A stretch of DNA of 64,000 bases from Neisseria canis (lineage in GTDB: Bacteria > Pseudomonadota > Gammaproteobacteria > Burkholderiales > Neisseriaceae). The notes beneath the pieces were generated by a model. It ran no database searches. It saw only the letters and a list, made by a program, of their open reading frames with translations, and was not told the DNA's origin. The translations under genes were made by a program, and so were the position numbers. The stretch lies in the NCBI RefSeq assembly GCF_900636765.1, contig NZ_LR134313.1, positions 2,232,001 to 2,296,000 on the forward strand. The letters run 5' to 3'. How positions within the stretch are numbered: position 1 is the stretch's first letter; the number at the start of each line of letters is the position of its first letter. Shown in pieces: positions 41,207 through 50,651 of this stretch.

Positions 41207-41896
41207 TTAAACTGTACGACCAAACCATTCCACTCTACCAACAATGGCAACATCGTCAACCATATTTTGCAAATGGATTTCAAAGGTAGGATATGCTTCG
41301 TTAGCGGAAATCACACGCACAATATTTCCGGGCATTAATTGAAGACGTTTCACCAGTAAATTTTCATTGATGCGCAAAACATAAAGGCCGTCGCGCGGTG
41401 TTGTGTAACTGTGATTTACCAAAATAGTGTCTCCGTCATTTAACACCCCCTCCATGGAATCGCCTTTAACCGATATTACGGAAAGCTGCTTTACATCCCT
41501 AGTAATATAGTTTTCCAACCAATAACGGCGGAAAGCCATTGTAAAACTCGGTGTTTCATTCTCAACAAAACGGCCATGCCCCGCCGCAGCTTCCACATCA
41601 TAACGGGGCACAAACACAAACTCATCTACATTTACCTTATTCCCCAAAGTATCCAGCGCAGCTACGTCGGAGCCTGATGATGCAGAGGGAAACGGCTCTC
41701 CTTCTCCTGTAAGCAACCAGTCAATGCTGCATCCCTTCAACTCTTTAATTTTCTTTAAAGCTTCTGCTTTTGGTAAGCCTTCTTCATTCCAAATTCGGCT
41801 GAAGCCGGCAATAGTCATGCCAATATCTTTAGCAATTTTTGCCTGCCTGGCTTCTTCTTTCCACAAAAAGATCAAACGTTCTTTAAAGCTATTCAT
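41207..41896 (-). CDS. XRE / S24-peptidase repressor (LexA/CI-like)
   Basis: A 229-residue regulator. Residues 5-70 form a helix-turn-helix of the XRE type (QAKIAKDIGMTIAGFSRIWNEEG) and residues 95-225 an S24 self-cleavage domain with the serine in VKGDSMEGVLNDGD and the lysine in LLVKRLQ. An Ala-Gly pair (AAAGHG) lies where cleavage would occur. Such proteins repress prophage or stress genes and self-cleave with RecA; single-copy neisserial homologues respond to oxidation instead. No phage genes surround it. It is divergent from a small secreted-protein gene. Confidence 0.85.
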   Translation of the reverse strand: MNSFKERLIFLWKEEARQAKIAKDIGMTIAGFSRIWNEEGLPKAEALKKIKELKGCSIDWLLTGEGEPFPSASSGSDVAALDTLGNKVNVDEFVFVPRYDVEAAAGHGRFVENETPSFTMAFRRYWLENYITRDVKQLSVISVKGDSMEGVLNDGDTILVNHSYTTPRDGLYVLRINENLLVKRLQLMPGNIVRVISANEAYPTFEIHLQNMVDDVAIVGRVEWFGRTV

Positions 41897-41917
41897 AAAA
41901 TATTCCTTACCGAATTG

Positions 41918-41936
41918 TGTTGCATTTCTACACAGC
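41918..41936. promoter_or_regulatory. Candidate operator upstream of the S24 repressor gene
   Basis: TGTGTTG-CATTT-CTACACA is an imperfect palindrome (6 of 7 bases) located 21 bases upstream of the repressor start. Its position suits autoregulation. This is weak evidence from one site; the rest of the gap to 42100 is AT-rich without a second clear copy. Confidence 0.3.
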
Positions 41937-42100
41937 TTGATTTATGTACCATTTTACTTGAACCACCATAAAAAAGTAAGGTTAATTTAAAAATAAATTG
42001 ATAAAAGTGTTGAAAATTAAACTTTAAATTAGTAATATGAGAAAAATTAAGAAATACATCAAAATAAACTAAGAAAAATCTTAGAAAGGAGTTCGATAAA

Positions 42101-42373
42101 ATGAAATCAGGAAAATGGTTGTTATGCGGTATCTGCCTGTTTACCTTAACGATTTTACCGGTAATGGATTCAGAAGCTTTTTCTTCTCCAGATTTACAAA
42201 AAAATATGAATTGCCATGCACTTTCCCTCACACCCATAAACTATCTGAACCCCGAGCAGAAACAGGCCGTTTTAAGTTGTGATCTTAACGAGGCAGATCA
42301 GGCTTGGCATGAACAATACGGTAATATGCACAATCATGATTTTGCTAACGGAATTGTTTACGATCCTTCATAA
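42101..42373 (+). CDS. Small secreted protein, function unknown
   Basis: A 90-residue protein with a convincing Sec signal peptide (MKSGKWLLCGICLFTLTI, cleavage likely after SEA near residue 26), leaving about 64 residues with two cysteines and several histidines. AGGAG lies 8 bases before the ATG. No family is recognised. It is divergent from the S24 repressor gene with a 204-base shared upstream region, so it could be a repressor target. Confidence 0.7.
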   Translation: MKSGKWLLCGICLFTLTILPVMDSEAFSSPDLQKNMNCHALSLTPINYLNPEQKQAVLSCDLNEADQAWHEQYGNMHNHDFANGIVYDPS

Positions 42374-42505
42374 AGTTTGAGTATTAAATTTTGATATATG
42401 GCCGTAAATTTCAAGGGCTGTATGAAATACTTTCCCCTCTATTTCAGTTGATTAGCTAATCCGGATATATGTACAAAGCGGAAAACTTAAATTAAAACAA
42501 AATAA

Positions 42506-42536
42506 TACCTGTCTGAAACAGTTTTCAGACAGGCAT
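42506..42536. terminator. DUS-pair hairpin after argC, one copy variant
   Basis: TACCTGTCTGAA (first bases differ) pairs with a perfect inverted DUS. It lies between convergent genes, the small secreted protein and argC. Confidence 0.7.
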
Positions 42537-42558
42537 CTTCGGGGTAGAACTTTGCTAA

Positions 42559-43608
42559 TCAAGGGAGCAACGAAAGTGCCTGCAATCCGGCATCCTCTGC
42601 AAAGCCAAACATAATATTTAAATTTTGTATCGCCTGCCCGGCCGCACCTTTTACCAAATTATCCTGCACGCTCATCAAAACCCATACATCGCTTTCTGGC
42701 GCTTGCTGAACACTGATGCGACAGATATTGGCTCCGCGCACGCTTCGTGTTTCCGGCGTGGCGCCATACGGCATCACGTCGACAAATTTACTGTTACGGT
42801 AAAAGTTACTTAAGAGCTGGTGCGGATCAATATTTTCCTGCAGATGTACATATGTTGTGGCATGCATCCCCCTGATCATCGGCGTGAGATGGGGCACAAA
42901 CACCAGATGCTCCGCCACACCGCTTTGCAGCTGATTGATGGTTTGCTTGATTTCAGGCAGATGGCGGTGCCCTGCTACTCCATAAGCTTTAAAATTATCT
43001 CCCGCTTCGCAAAACAAATTGGCCACAGAAGCTCCCCTGCCCGCACCGGAAACACCTGATTTACAGTCCGCAATCAAAGGTTTTCCTGCCTGCAATATCC
43101 CTGCTTTTAGCAAAGGCAAAAGCGGCAGCGACACACAAGTGGGATAGCAGCCGGGTACGGCAATCAGGCGCGCTTTGCGGATGGCATCATGGTTCATTTC
43201 ACATAAACCGTAAACCGCTTCCCGTAAAATATCCGTGCTGCTGTGTGTATGTTTGTACCATTTTTCCCAAACCGGCACATCTTGCAAACGAAAATCGGCA
43301 GATAAATCAATCACCCGCACCCCTTTTTCCAAAAGCGCCGACGCTTCTTTCATGGCCACGCCGTGCGGTGTTGCAAAGAATACCGCCTCACATTGGCTCA
43401 AATCCGCCTCATCCGGCGCTTGGAACGCCAAATCATAAACGCCACGCAAACTCGGAAAATAATCGGCAATATGTACTCCCGCCTCTCCCCGGCTGGTAAT
43501 TACCGAAACTTCCACATCGGGATGCAATGCCAAAAGCCGTAAAAGCTCCACTCCCGTGTAGCCGGTGGCGCCGACAATACCGACTTTGATTTTTTGCGCT
43601 GCTGCCAT
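42559..43608 (-). CDS. argC: N-acetyl-gamma-glutamyl-phosphate reductase
   Basis: ArgC reduces N-acetylglutamyl phosphate to the semialdehyde in arginine synthesis. The 349-residue protein has the NADP turn [18 protein letters not shown], the catalytic cysteine in [14 protein letters not shown] and the histidine-bearing [13 protein letters not shown]. Single leftward gene. A single DUS and a DUS pair lie in the 243-base gap upstream. Confidence 0.96.
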   Translation of the reverse strand: MAAAQKIKVGIVGATGYTGVELLRLLALHPDVEVSVITSRGEAGVHIADYFPSLRGVYDLAFQAPDEADLSQCEAVFFATPHGVAMKEASALLEKGVRVIDLSADFRLQDVPVWEKWYKHTHSSTDILREAVYGLCEMNHDAIRKARLIAVPGCYPTCVSLPLLPLLKAGILQAGKPLIADCKSGVSGAGRGASVANLFCEAGDNFKAYGVAGHRHLPEIKQTINQLQSGVAEHLVFVPHLTPMIRGMHATTYVHLQENIDPHQLLSNFYRNSKFVDVMPYGATPETRSVRGANICRISVQQAPESDVWVLMSVQDNLVKGAAGQAIQNLNIMFGFAEDAGLQALSLLP

Positions 43609-43765
43609 TACTTTTCCTTTATATCTGATTTTTACTTATATAACCTGAAACTTAAATTCATTAGACTAAATCACCAGCTGATTTCGGCTGATGCCTGTCT
43701 GAAAATCCACCGCCATTATAATAGAATGTTTCAGCATCAAGCATCCGTCAGCCCAACCACATTAG

Positions 43766-43799
43766 TGCCTGTCTGAAAAAATCAGTTTCAGACAGGCAT
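43766..43799. repeat. DUS pair upstream of ubiH
   Basis: TGCCTGTCTGAAA and its inverse around an 8-base loop, about 50 bases before the ubiH start and not downstream of any gene's end. It could stop stray transcription entering ubiH or simply be an uptake signal. Confidence 0.6.
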
Positions 43800-43851
43800 G
43801 GAAACGGCAAATCCGCTAAAATAAAGCCTTTCCCATTTTAGGCAGAAGCTC

Positions 43852-45012
43852 ATGCACACCATACCGCTTCATACCCATATTGCCGTTGTCGGCGCAGGCC
43901 CTGTCGGCGTATTGTGCGCCCTGCTTTTGGCGCAACAGGACAAACGCGTTTTGCTCATTGAGGCGCGTCCGGCCAACACCCATATTCAAGACCGCCGCAC
44001 TTTGGCCTTGTCGTTCAACAGCATTCAAGCGTTCTCAGAAGCGGGTATTGCTTGGCCTGAAAATGAATCCACTCCGATAACAAACGTGCATATTTCCCAA
44101 CAGCACCATTTCGGCCGGACGCTGCTGCGCGCCGCCGATATGCAAACGCCTTATCTGGGAAAAACCTGCGATTACGCTACTCTGATGCAGGCCTGCGAAG
44201 CCGCTCTTAACCGGCCCGATCTAACTGTTTTATGGGATACGCGCCTACAAAACATCCGCACACTCGATCACTTTGCCGAGCTGCAAATCGAGCACCAAAC
44301 ACACACCCACACCCTCACAGCCGATTGGGTTATTTTGGCCGAAGGCGGCATGCTGGCCGAAACCCTGCCCGGCATCCGGCGCCACAATCATGACTACAGG
44401 CAAAGTGCCTTGGTTACCACGCTTGAATTCGATCAGCCTCAAAACGGCACGGCCTACGAGCGCTTTGCAGACACAGGCCCGTTCGCCCTGCTGCCTTACC
44501 GGGATGCTTACCGTTTGGTTTGGACGCGTTCTCCCGAAGACGCACAAAAGCTTAAAGATGCCCCGTTTGAAGATTTTGCGGCCGAGTTCGAACAAACTTT
44601 CGGTAAGCGCCTCGGCAAATTGCGCTCACGGGGAGACGCTGCCGTATTCCCGCTGCACCTCAAACAGCTCAACAAAGTATACAGCGGGCGCGTTATCTGT
44701 ATCGGCAACGCCGCACAAACCATGCACCCGGTAGCGGCACAGGGGCTGAACCTCGGGGTGCGGGATGCCATTGCGCTGGCAAAACAGTTTGCCGAACCCA
44801 ACAGCCTGAAAAACACAAAGCTGGCGCAGCAATACGCAGCAGGCCGACGCATCGACGCTCATGCCATAGTCGGTTTCACCCACAGCCTGGTTACTTTGTT
44901 CGACCATCCGAACACCATATTGCAGCTTGGCCGCGGCGGCGTGATGAGCATGCTCGACAGCATTCCTGCCTTACGCAAAAAATTTACCGAGCATTTGATT
45001 TTCGGTTTATAG
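43852..45012 (+). CDS. ubiH: UbiH-type FAD-dependent hydroxylase
   Basis: A 386-residue flavoprotein mono-oxygenase of the UbiH/UbiI/UbiF family that hydroxylates the aromatic ring during ubiquinone synthesis. It has the FAD-binding VVGAGPVGVLCALLL, the RRTLALSFNSIQ motif and the second FAD motif GNAAQTMHPVAAQGLNLGVRD, which fits UbiH best. It is the first of three rightward genes with a RidA-like gene and a second hydroxylase. The carbon hydroxylated cannot be told from sequence. Confidence 0.85.
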   Translation: MHTIPLHTHIAVVGAGPVGVLCALLLAQQDKRVLLIEARPANTHIQDRRTLALSFNSIQAFSEAGIAWPENESTPITNVHISQQHHFGRTLLRAADMQTPYLGKTCDYATLMQACEAALNRPDLTVLWDTRLQNIRTLDHFAELQIEHQTHTHTLTADWVILAEGGMLAETLPGIRRHNHDYRQSALVTTLEFDQPQNGTAYERFADTGPFALLPYRDAYRLVWTRSPEDAQKLKDAPFEDFAAEFEQTFGKRLGKLRSRGDAAVFPLHLKQLNKVYSGRVICIGNAAQTMHPVAAQGLNLGVRDAIALAKQFAEPNSLKNTKLAQQYAAGRRIDAHAIVGFTHSLVTLFDHPNTILQLGRGGVMSMLDSIPALRKKFTEHLIFGL

Positions 45013-45100
45013 GCCTGTCTGAAAACCGGTGCCGGCAGCATACCCTTTCAGCCGAGCCGCAAACCGAAACACAGATCTCCAACCCACATAAACACACCAT

Positions 45101-45490
45101 ATGAACATAGAAAACCACACCCCCGACAATCTGTTCGCCCCAATCGGCCCATACAGCCATTTCAGCAAAGCCGGCAATTTCATCCAAATATCCGGCACAC
45201 CCGGCGTTGACCCGAATACCGGAGAAATGGCCGGCAGCGACGCTTACAGCCAGGCCAAACAGATTCTGCTTAATTTCCAAACCATGCTCGACAGCATAGG
45301 CTTGGATTTGCACCACATCCTGCACATCCATGTATTTTTGAAAAATGTTGACGATTTTACCGAGATGAACCGTGCATACAGCGAACTGTTCCGCAAACAT
45401 CTGCCCGCGCGCACCGTTATCTGCGTTGCAGACCTCCCGAAAAAAGGCGCGTTGATGACCATGAACGCCACCGCCGTCGAACCCTCTTGA
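45101..45490 (+). CDS. RidA/YjgF-family protein
   Basis: A 129-residue protein of the RidA family, whose best-known members hydrolyse reactive enamines and imines. The family arginine is present in LPARTVICVADLPKKGAL. The glutamate usually found in the next strand (IEAIA in RidA) is replaced: here the strand reads MTMNATAV. That suggests a non-canonical Rid subgroup with another activity. It lies between two ubiquinone-type hydroxylase genes, 88 bases after the first and 10 bases before the second. Confidence 0.88.
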   Translation: MNIENHTPDNLFAPIGPYSHFSKAGNFIQISGTPGVDPNTGEMAGSDAYSQAKQILLNFQTMLDSIGLDLHHILHIHVFLKNVDDFTEMNRAYSELFRKHLPARTVICVADLPKKGALMTMNATAVEPS

Positions 45491-45500
45491 AAGCGCTTGT

Positions 45501-46661
45501 ATGAATGCTTCCACACTTTACGATGCCGTGATTATCGGCGGCGGCCTGGTTGGTGCAGCGGCGGCCGTTGTCCTTAAAAAACAAGGCAAACATGTTGCCT
45601 TGTTGGAATTGCGCCTGCCTGAAAGCGACCCTGCCAAGCTGCAAAACGGCTGGGATGCACGCATTTATGCCATCAGCCCGGCCAACCGCCACTTCCTGCA
45701 ATCTTTAAACGCCTGGCCGGATGAAGCCCGCGTTCAAGCCGTAAAACGGATGGAAGTTCGCGGCGACAACGGCGGCAAAATCGAATTCAGTGCCGACGCG
45801 ATTCATGTCGACCGCTTGACCAGCATTGTTGAAAACCGTTGGTTACTGGCTGCTTTATGGCAACAAATCAAAGCACTGGATGTTCCCGTGATCAACGAAG
45901 CCGCAGCTGAATTGCACACCGATATCCATAAGGCCTGTCTGAAACTGGCAAACGGCGACACCATCAAAACCAAGCTGGTTATCGGCGCGGACGGCGCCGA
46001 ATCGTGGGTACGTCTTCAGACAGGCATCAACGCGCAGGAAGACGCCTACGGCCATCACGGCGTAGTATCCAATTTCCACACCGAAATCCATCACAAAGGC
46101 ACCGCATTCCAATGGTTTAAAGGCGGCGAAGTGCTCGCTTACCTGCCTCTGCCCGGCAACACCATATCCATCGTTTGGAGCACGGCACAGCCGGAGAAAC
46201 TTACCGCCCTCCCGCCCGAAGCCCTAGCCGAAACCGTTACCGCACAAGGCGGAAACGTGTTGGGCAAACTCTCGCCGCTGTCTCCGGCTTTTGCTTTTCC
46301 GCTGGTTTTGCGCCGCCCCGAAACCACCGTATCCCAACGCGTTTTGTTAATGGGCGATGCGGCGCATACCATCCATCCGCTGGCCGGACAAGGTGTCAAT
46401 CTCGGCTTCGGCGACGTAATCGAATTCGCCCGACTTGCAGAAAAAGCCGCAGATACGGGCGCCTACCAACTGCTCAAACAATATGCGCAAAACCGTCTCG
46501 AACCCGTTCGCACCATGCAGCTCGGCTGCGACGGCCTGTTCAAACTGTTCGGCAACGAAACCCTGCCCGGCCTACCCCGGCTGCGCAACAGCGGGTTGAG
46601 TTTGGTAAACGATATGAATTGGATCAAAAACCGGCTCATCCGCCATGCAATGGGTTTGTGA
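45501..46661 (+). CDS. UbiH/UbiI/UbiM-family FAD-dependent hydroxylase
   Basis: A 386-residue paralogue of the gene at 43852. It has the FAD-binding IIGGGLVGAAAAVVL, the DARIYAISPANRHFL motif and GDAAHTIHPLAGQGVNLGFGD. Neisseria species are reported to use UbiM, one enzyme that hydroxylates several ring positions; this gene could be UbiI, UbiF or UbiM. DUS copies lie in frame near 45932 (ACLK) and 46015 (LQTGI). The gene ends in a strong DUS terminator. Confidence 0.85.
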   Translation: MNASTLYDAVIIGGGLVGAAAAVVLKKQGKHVALLELRLPESDPAKLQNGWDARIYAISPANRHFLQSLNAWPDEARVQAVKRMEVRGDNGGKIEFSADAIHVDRLTSIVENRWLLAALWQQIKALDVPVINEAAAELHTDIHKACLKLANGDTIKTKLVIGADGAESWVRLQTGINAQEDAYGHHGVVSNFHTEIHHKGTAFQWFKGGEVLAYLPLPGNTISIVWSTAQPEKLTALPPEALAETVTAQGGNVLGKLSPLSPAFAFPLVLRRPETTVSQRVLLMGDAAHTIHPLAGQGVNLGFGDVIEFARLAEKAADTGAYQLLKQYAQNRLEPVRTMQLGCDGLFKLFGNETLPGLPRLRNSGLSLVNDMNWIKNRLIRHAMGL

Positions 46662-46673
46662 CGGATACAAAGC

Positions 46674-46711
46674 AATGCCTGTCTGAAACTATTTTTCAGA
46701 CAGGCATTTTT
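46674..46711 (+). terminator. DUS-pair terminator after the second hydroxylase
   Basis: Inverted DUS copies with a short loop, followed by TTTTTATTT, 12 bases after the stop codon. Confidence 0.85.
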
Positions 46712-46997
46712 ATTTGAGAAACTGATGAGATGAATTTTTATTTCAAAAAATCATATAACTATTTAAAAATTTTGTAATACAGCTGCAAGTGGACAGTACA
46801 ATGCATGAGCACATGCAGCAACAGTCATTACAGGTGCGGGAGCTGATGCAATCAATGGCTATGCAGGTAAAATGGGGACTACACATAATATTGGCCGTTG
46901 ATATGGTTTTTCACCGAATTTAAAAAAATGATGGTTTTAAAAAGTATGTAGCGGCGCTAAGCCTGACTGGCGATACATTCTGCTGAAGGGAATAGTG
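46712..46997. other. Gene-poor stretch with a possible gene remnant
   Basis: No intact gene is found. Around 46780-46890 a rightward frame broken by stop codons would encode fragments such as AATVITGAGADAINGYAGKMG, small and glycine/alanine-rich like a membrane-active peptide. It may be the remains of a small gene that paired with the small membrane-protein gene downstream. Base composition is AT-rich at the left end. Confidence 0.3.
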
Positions 46998-47263
46998 ATG
47001 GCAATTTATTTGTGCAGTGTGATTTTTTCTTTTTTTGGCTGGGTGTGCGGTCTTATTCACACAAAAAAGCATGGGCAGCGGTACTTATCGTAATAACAGC
47101 TATCTTGGGGCTTTTGTGGACGTTTGTTGCTTGGTACGATGTACTGCATACCCACCCTCAAGATAAAATGCGACTTTGGCTGCTCTTGGGTTGCCATTCA
47201 TTATTTTTAATCATATTTGGTTACTATCTTCTATATTTCTTTAGCAAAATTCAAAAGAAATAA
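46998..47263 (+). pseudogene. Small membrane protein gene with a frameshift
   Basis: AAGGGAA precedes an ATG at 46998 whose frame reads MAIYLCSVIFSFFGWVCGLIHTKKHG and then stops. A second frame (GTG at 47012 to 47263) reads on as WAAVLIVITAILGLLWTF and ends FSKIQKK. Adding one A to the A6 tract near 47062 joins them into an 89-residue protein with three membrane segments. So the gene is either frameshifted, phase-variable, or starts at the GTG. Product unknown; the size would suit an immunity protein. Confidence 0.5.
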
Positions 47264-47342
47264 TTTCTAAAAAATTTAGCGGGTTCGGATTTGAAGTGCA
47301 ACTTTCCATAAACAGAAAAAGATTGCAACAAACAACTATTAT

Positions 47343-48074
47343 TTATTCCAAGTTTGTCTGCCGGAGCAGCTTCACGCTGCTGCCGCTCTCAATCTCCATC
47401 ACAATATTTCCGCCCGTTGCCATACGGATTTTGTTGTGTCTTAACATTAACCGATCCAGCCATTCCGAAACCGTATTTATCAAACCACCCTGCTCCGGGC
47501 CGCACTCCGGCTCATTTGTTTCGACACGGCTAATGGTGATTTCAGGCATATCATCCGTGCCGCTGCTGCTCAAACACAGACAGCAGCAACCTTCCTGTTC
47601 TCCGCTCCCTTCGGTGGCTTCGTGGCTCCAGCCGACTAAAACCGAACCGCCGTTTCGCTGCACATGGTTTACCGCCAGCAACAAAGGTTTGCTCCATGAT
47701 TCCTGTTCGACAGCAACCGGCTGGAACACGGTTAGGCCGCTCAAACCCAAAGCCGCCGCCGTGTGGAATGCGGGCGCGTTATGCAGATTGGCGAGAAAAT
47801 CGAAAGGTTTGGCAATCTCATGCCGGAACACATTGCCGATCATTTCGTTAAAAACCGAAGGCGAGCTGAACGTGCCGCCCCAATACACGGCGGTATCGTG
47901 CGGTAGCTGCCCGCTGTGCAGCGGCAAACTGCCGGCCAGTGTGAGCAATGTCAAGCGGCTGAAGCGGCGCGCATCCAAATGATAATGTTTTTTCAAATGG
48001 CGTTTCAGACAGGCATTGTCTTTGCCCGAGCCGTCAAAACATACTGCCGCGCAGATATAAACACGGTGCGTCAT
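47343..48074 (-). CDS. Ketosynthase-like chain-length-factor protein (aryl polyene type)
   Basis: A 243-residue protein matching the short beta-ketoacyl synthase N-terminal-like family found in aryl polyene clusters (ApeC-like). The recognisable core is RRFSRLTLLTLAGSL, then TFSSPSVFNEMIGNV and LHNAPAFHTAAALGLSG. It lacks a catalytic Cys-His-His set and so should act as a partner of the neighbouring ketosynthase, setting chain length. A Cys-rich EGCCCLCLSS stretch is unusual. An ATG at 48089 is possible, but the ATG at 48074 overlaps the ketosynthase stop as ATGA, implying coupled translation. A DUS encodes ACLK near its N-terminus. Confidence 0.72.
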   Translation of the reverse strand: MTHRVYICAAVCFDGSGKDNACLKRHLKKHYHLDARRFSRLTLLTLAGSLPLHSGQLPHDTAVYWGGTFSSPSVFNEMIGNVFRHEIAKPFDFLANLHNAPAFHTAAALGLSGLTVFQPVAVEQESWSKPLLLAVNHVQRNGGSVLVGWSHEATEGSGEQEGCCCLCLSSSGTDDMPEITISRVETNEPECGPEQGGLINTVSEWLDRLMLRHNKIRMATGGNIVMEIESGSSVKLLRQTNLE

Positions 48075-49135
48075 TGCTGCCACTCCCATACGAATGCCAT
48101 ATTGCTGCCGCCGAAGCCGAAAAAGTTTGCCAAATAAAAGCCTGCATCAAGCGGATAGCTGCCCTGCAATGCAGCCTCTCCCGCCAAACGGCCTTGTCGC
48201 AAAGCCTGATACAGCAACACGGTTTCCAGCGCAGTGCTGGCGCCTTGTGTATGCCCGATTAAGGGTTTGAATGCCGCCAGCGGCATGGTTCGGCCGAACA
48301 CGCTTTGCAAAGCGGCAGCTTCCGCCTCATCGGTAGCCGCAGTACCTACGGCGTGGGCTTTAACCATACGCACATCGTCTGCCGCTACCCCTGCCTGCCC
48401 CAAAGCCTGACGCATCACCCGGCACAGGCTTTCGCTGTCGGTTTCCACCGGGCTGGCAGTGCCGGTGTTGGCTGCGGCGGAAGCCAAACGGAACTGTTTT
48501 CCGCCATCTGTTTTTTCGCGCGACAAAGCCAAGCAGGCTATGCCTTCGCCCAACACAAACCCGTCTCCGCCGAACGGCACGCATCGGTCACTCAACAATC
48601 CGAGGCTGTGAAAATGCATTAAAGTCAAAAGGTTAAAAGTTTCCAAGCCCACCACAAAAGCGCGGCTTATCAAACCGCTTTCCAACATGGCATGCGCCTG
48701 CATCAATGCCTGGCCCGAAGAAGTGCAGGCCGTGGCAAAGCAATAAACCTGACGGTTTCCCCTGCTCTGTTTGAGGTAGTCGGCCAATTGGTGCAGGCTG
48801 TGTTGCTTAAATAACTGCTGCTTTGCCAGATAATGCAGTTCATAATAAGGCAGCAGGTAAGAAGTGGAGCCGATAAATACCGGCGTCTCGGACAAAGCCT
48901 GCGCGCTCCAGCCCGCATCTTCGGCGGCTTCGAGCAGATAGTGTTCCAGTAAACCGAACAAAGCGCCTTCATCCAAACGCTCGCAATCAAACGCGCGAAA
49001 ATAAGCCGCTTGCTGCGGCTGGTTTAAAAAATTGAAAGCGGTTTTTTCCGGCTGACCGGGCGCAGCCAAGCCGGCAAGCACGCTGCTGCTTTCGCCTTGC
49101 GCACACTGCATACTCATTCCTGCAAGATAGCTCAT
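48071..49135 (-). CDS. Beta-ketoacyl-ACP synthase of the aryl polyene type
   Basis: A 354-residue condensing enzyme with an intact triad: Cys137 (FATACTSSGQAL), His261 (VKAHAVGTAATDE) and His295 (LIGHTQGAS). It ends with FFGFGGSNMAF as other KAS I/II proteins do. It is shorter than FabF and resembles the ApeO/ApeR group. It overlaps the ACP gene upstream by ATGA and the chain-length-factor-like gene downstream by ATGA, so the three are one operon and presumably one enzyme complex that extends a polyene chain. Confidence 0.85.
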   Translation of the reverse strand: MSYLAGMSMQCAQGESSSVLAGLAAPGQPEKTAFNFLNQPQQAAYFRAFDCERLDEGALFGLLEHYLLEAAEDAGWSAQALSETPVFIGSTSYLLPYYELHYLAKQQLFKQHSLHQLADYLKQSRGNRQVYCFATACTSSGQALMQAHAMLESGLISRAFVVGLETFNLLTLMHFHSLGLLSDRCVPFGGDGFVLGEGIACLALSREKTDGGKQFRLASAAANTGTASPVETDSESLCRVMRQALGQAGVAADDVRMVKAHAVGTAATDEAEAAALQSVFGRTMPLAAFKPLIGHTQGASTALETVLLYQALRQGRLAGEAALQGSYPLDAGFYLANFFGFGGSNMAFVWEWQQ

Positions 49136-49422
49136 GCGCCATGCTCCTTACGCACAAATGCCGCCAAGCTGCGCACATTGCTCATGTGTTTGCGCACCAT
49201 TCTGTCGCCCTGCAGACGCACTTGGAAATATTGCTGCAAAGCCACCGCTATTTGCAGAGCGTCAAGCGAATCCAAGCCGATCGGGCTTTCATCGCCGAAC
49301 AAAACCGCATCATCGGTAAAATCGGCTATGGCAATTTCATCTTCTTTGTCGGCTTCCGCAAGAATCAGTTTTTTCAATTCGGCTTCAAGCAGCCCGGGCT
49401 CTAAGGTAAAGGTGTAAGACAT
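49132..49422 (-). CDS. Acyl carrier protein
   Basis: A 96-residue ACP with the phosphopantetheine serine in SPIGLDSLDALQIAV. Acidic, helical, and diverged from the housekeeping AcpP (normally beside fabG or fabF). It starts the three-gene left block and probably carries the growing aryl polyene chain for the ketosynthase whose gene overlaps it. The ATG at 49422 follows AGAAG; an ATG two codons upstream is also in frame. Confidence 0.85.
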   Translation of the reverse strand: MSYTFTLEPGLLEAELKKLILAEADKEDEIAIADFTDDAVLFGDESPIGLDSLDALQIAVALQQYFQVRLQGDRMVRKHMSNVRSLAAFVRKEHGA

Positions 49423-49490
49423 AAACACTTCTTTTCACATCTGTTTCGGCAGTTCAAACGCTTTCAGACAGGCATCGGCTTGCGTTATCG

Positions 49491-50567
49491 TTAATCGCCC
49501 ATATTGGCCAGCAATTCGGCCTGATGTTCGGCAATCAGGGCGCCGGTAAGCTCGTCCAAATCGCCGTCCATAATAAAATCGAGCTTATGCAGCGTTAAGT
49601 TGATGCGGTGGTCGGACACACGGCCTTGCGGGTAATTGTAGGTGCGGATGCGTTCGCTGCGGTCGCCGCTGCCGATCAGGGTTTTGCGTTCGGCAGCCTC
49701 TTTGGCCTGCGCTTCGCGCTTTTGCATATCATTCAGACGCGCCGCCAAAACTTTCATTGCCTGCGCTTTGTTGGCATGTTGCGAACGCCCGTCTTGACAC
49801 TCTACAACCATGCCGGTGGGCAGGTGGGTAATGCGCACGGCCGAGTCGGTTTTATTGATGTGCTGGCCGCCTGCGCCGGAAGCGCGGAAAGTATCGATAC
49901 GCAAATCGGCCGGGTTCAGCTCGATTTCTTCCAGCTCATCCGCTTCGGGCATCACCGCCACCGTGCAGGCCGACGTGTGGATACGACCCTGGCTTTCGGT
50001 TGCCGGCACGCGCTGCACGCGGTGGCCGCCGCTCTCGAATTTGAGCTTGCTGTATGCGCCCAAGCCGATAATGCGTGCAATCACTTCTTTGTAACCGCCC
50101 AGGTCGCTTTCGTTGGCGGAAACGATTTCCACCTGCCAACGGTTGCGCTCCGCATAGCGGGTGTACATCCGCAGCAAATCGCCGGCAAACAAAGCGGCTT
50201 CATCCCCGCCCGTACCTGCGCGCACCTCGATAAAGATGTTTTTATCGTCATCGGCATCTTTGGGCAGCAGCAGCTTTTGCAGCGCCAAATCCAACGATTC
50301 GATTTTGGCTTTGGCCGCTTCGATTTCTTCTGCGGCAAAGTCTTTCATATCGGGGTCGGACAACATTTCTTCGGCATCCGCCAAATCGTTTTGCGCTTGG
50401 CGGTATTGCTTAAACGCCTCCACCACGGGCGTAATTTCGGCATGCTCTTTATTGAGCTTGCGGTAATTATCCATATCGGCAGTGGATTCGGGAGCGCCCA
50501 AAAGCTGGGTAACTTCTTCCAAACGGTCTGCCAGTTGTTGTAGTTTTTCTAAAATCGAAGGCTTCAT
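49491..50567 (-). CDS. prfA: Peptide chain release factor 1
   Basis: RF1 reads UAA and UAG stop codons and releases the finished protein. The 358-residue protein has the catalytic GGQ in [15 protein letters not shown] and the stop-recognition PAT motif in [16 protein letters not shown] housekeeping gene lying between the pigment blocks; the ACP gene starts about 70 bases downstream, with one DUS between them. Confidence 0.97.
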   Translation of the reverse strand: MKPSILEKLQQLADRLEEVTQLLGAPESTADMDNYRKLNKEHAEITPVVEAFKQYRQAQNDLADAEEMLSDPDMKDFAAEEIEAAKAKIESLDLALQKLLLPKDADDDKNIFIEVRAGTGGDEAALFAGDLLRMYTRYAERNRWQVEIVSANESDLGGYKEVIARIIGLGAYSKLKFESGGHRVQRVPATESQGRIHTSACTVAVMPEADELEEIELNPADLRIDTFRASGAGGQHINKTDSAVRITHLPTGMVVECQDGRSQHANKAQAMKVLAARLNDMQKREAQAKEAAERKTLIGSGDRSERIRTYNYPQGRVSDHRINLTLHKLDFIMDGDLDELTGALIAEHQAELLANMGD

Positions 50568-50651
50568 TTATGTGTATTTGCTCCGCTGCTTAGGCGGTGA
50601 TTAAATTGTGTACGAAAAAAGACGATTCCGCAGAATCATCTTAAATAATGG

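Noticed and set aside
41207..42373. Edge of a prophage marked by the S24 repressor
   Set aside because: Neighbouring genes (erpA, argC, ubiH) are housekeeping, and no integrase, structural gene or attachment repeat is visible.
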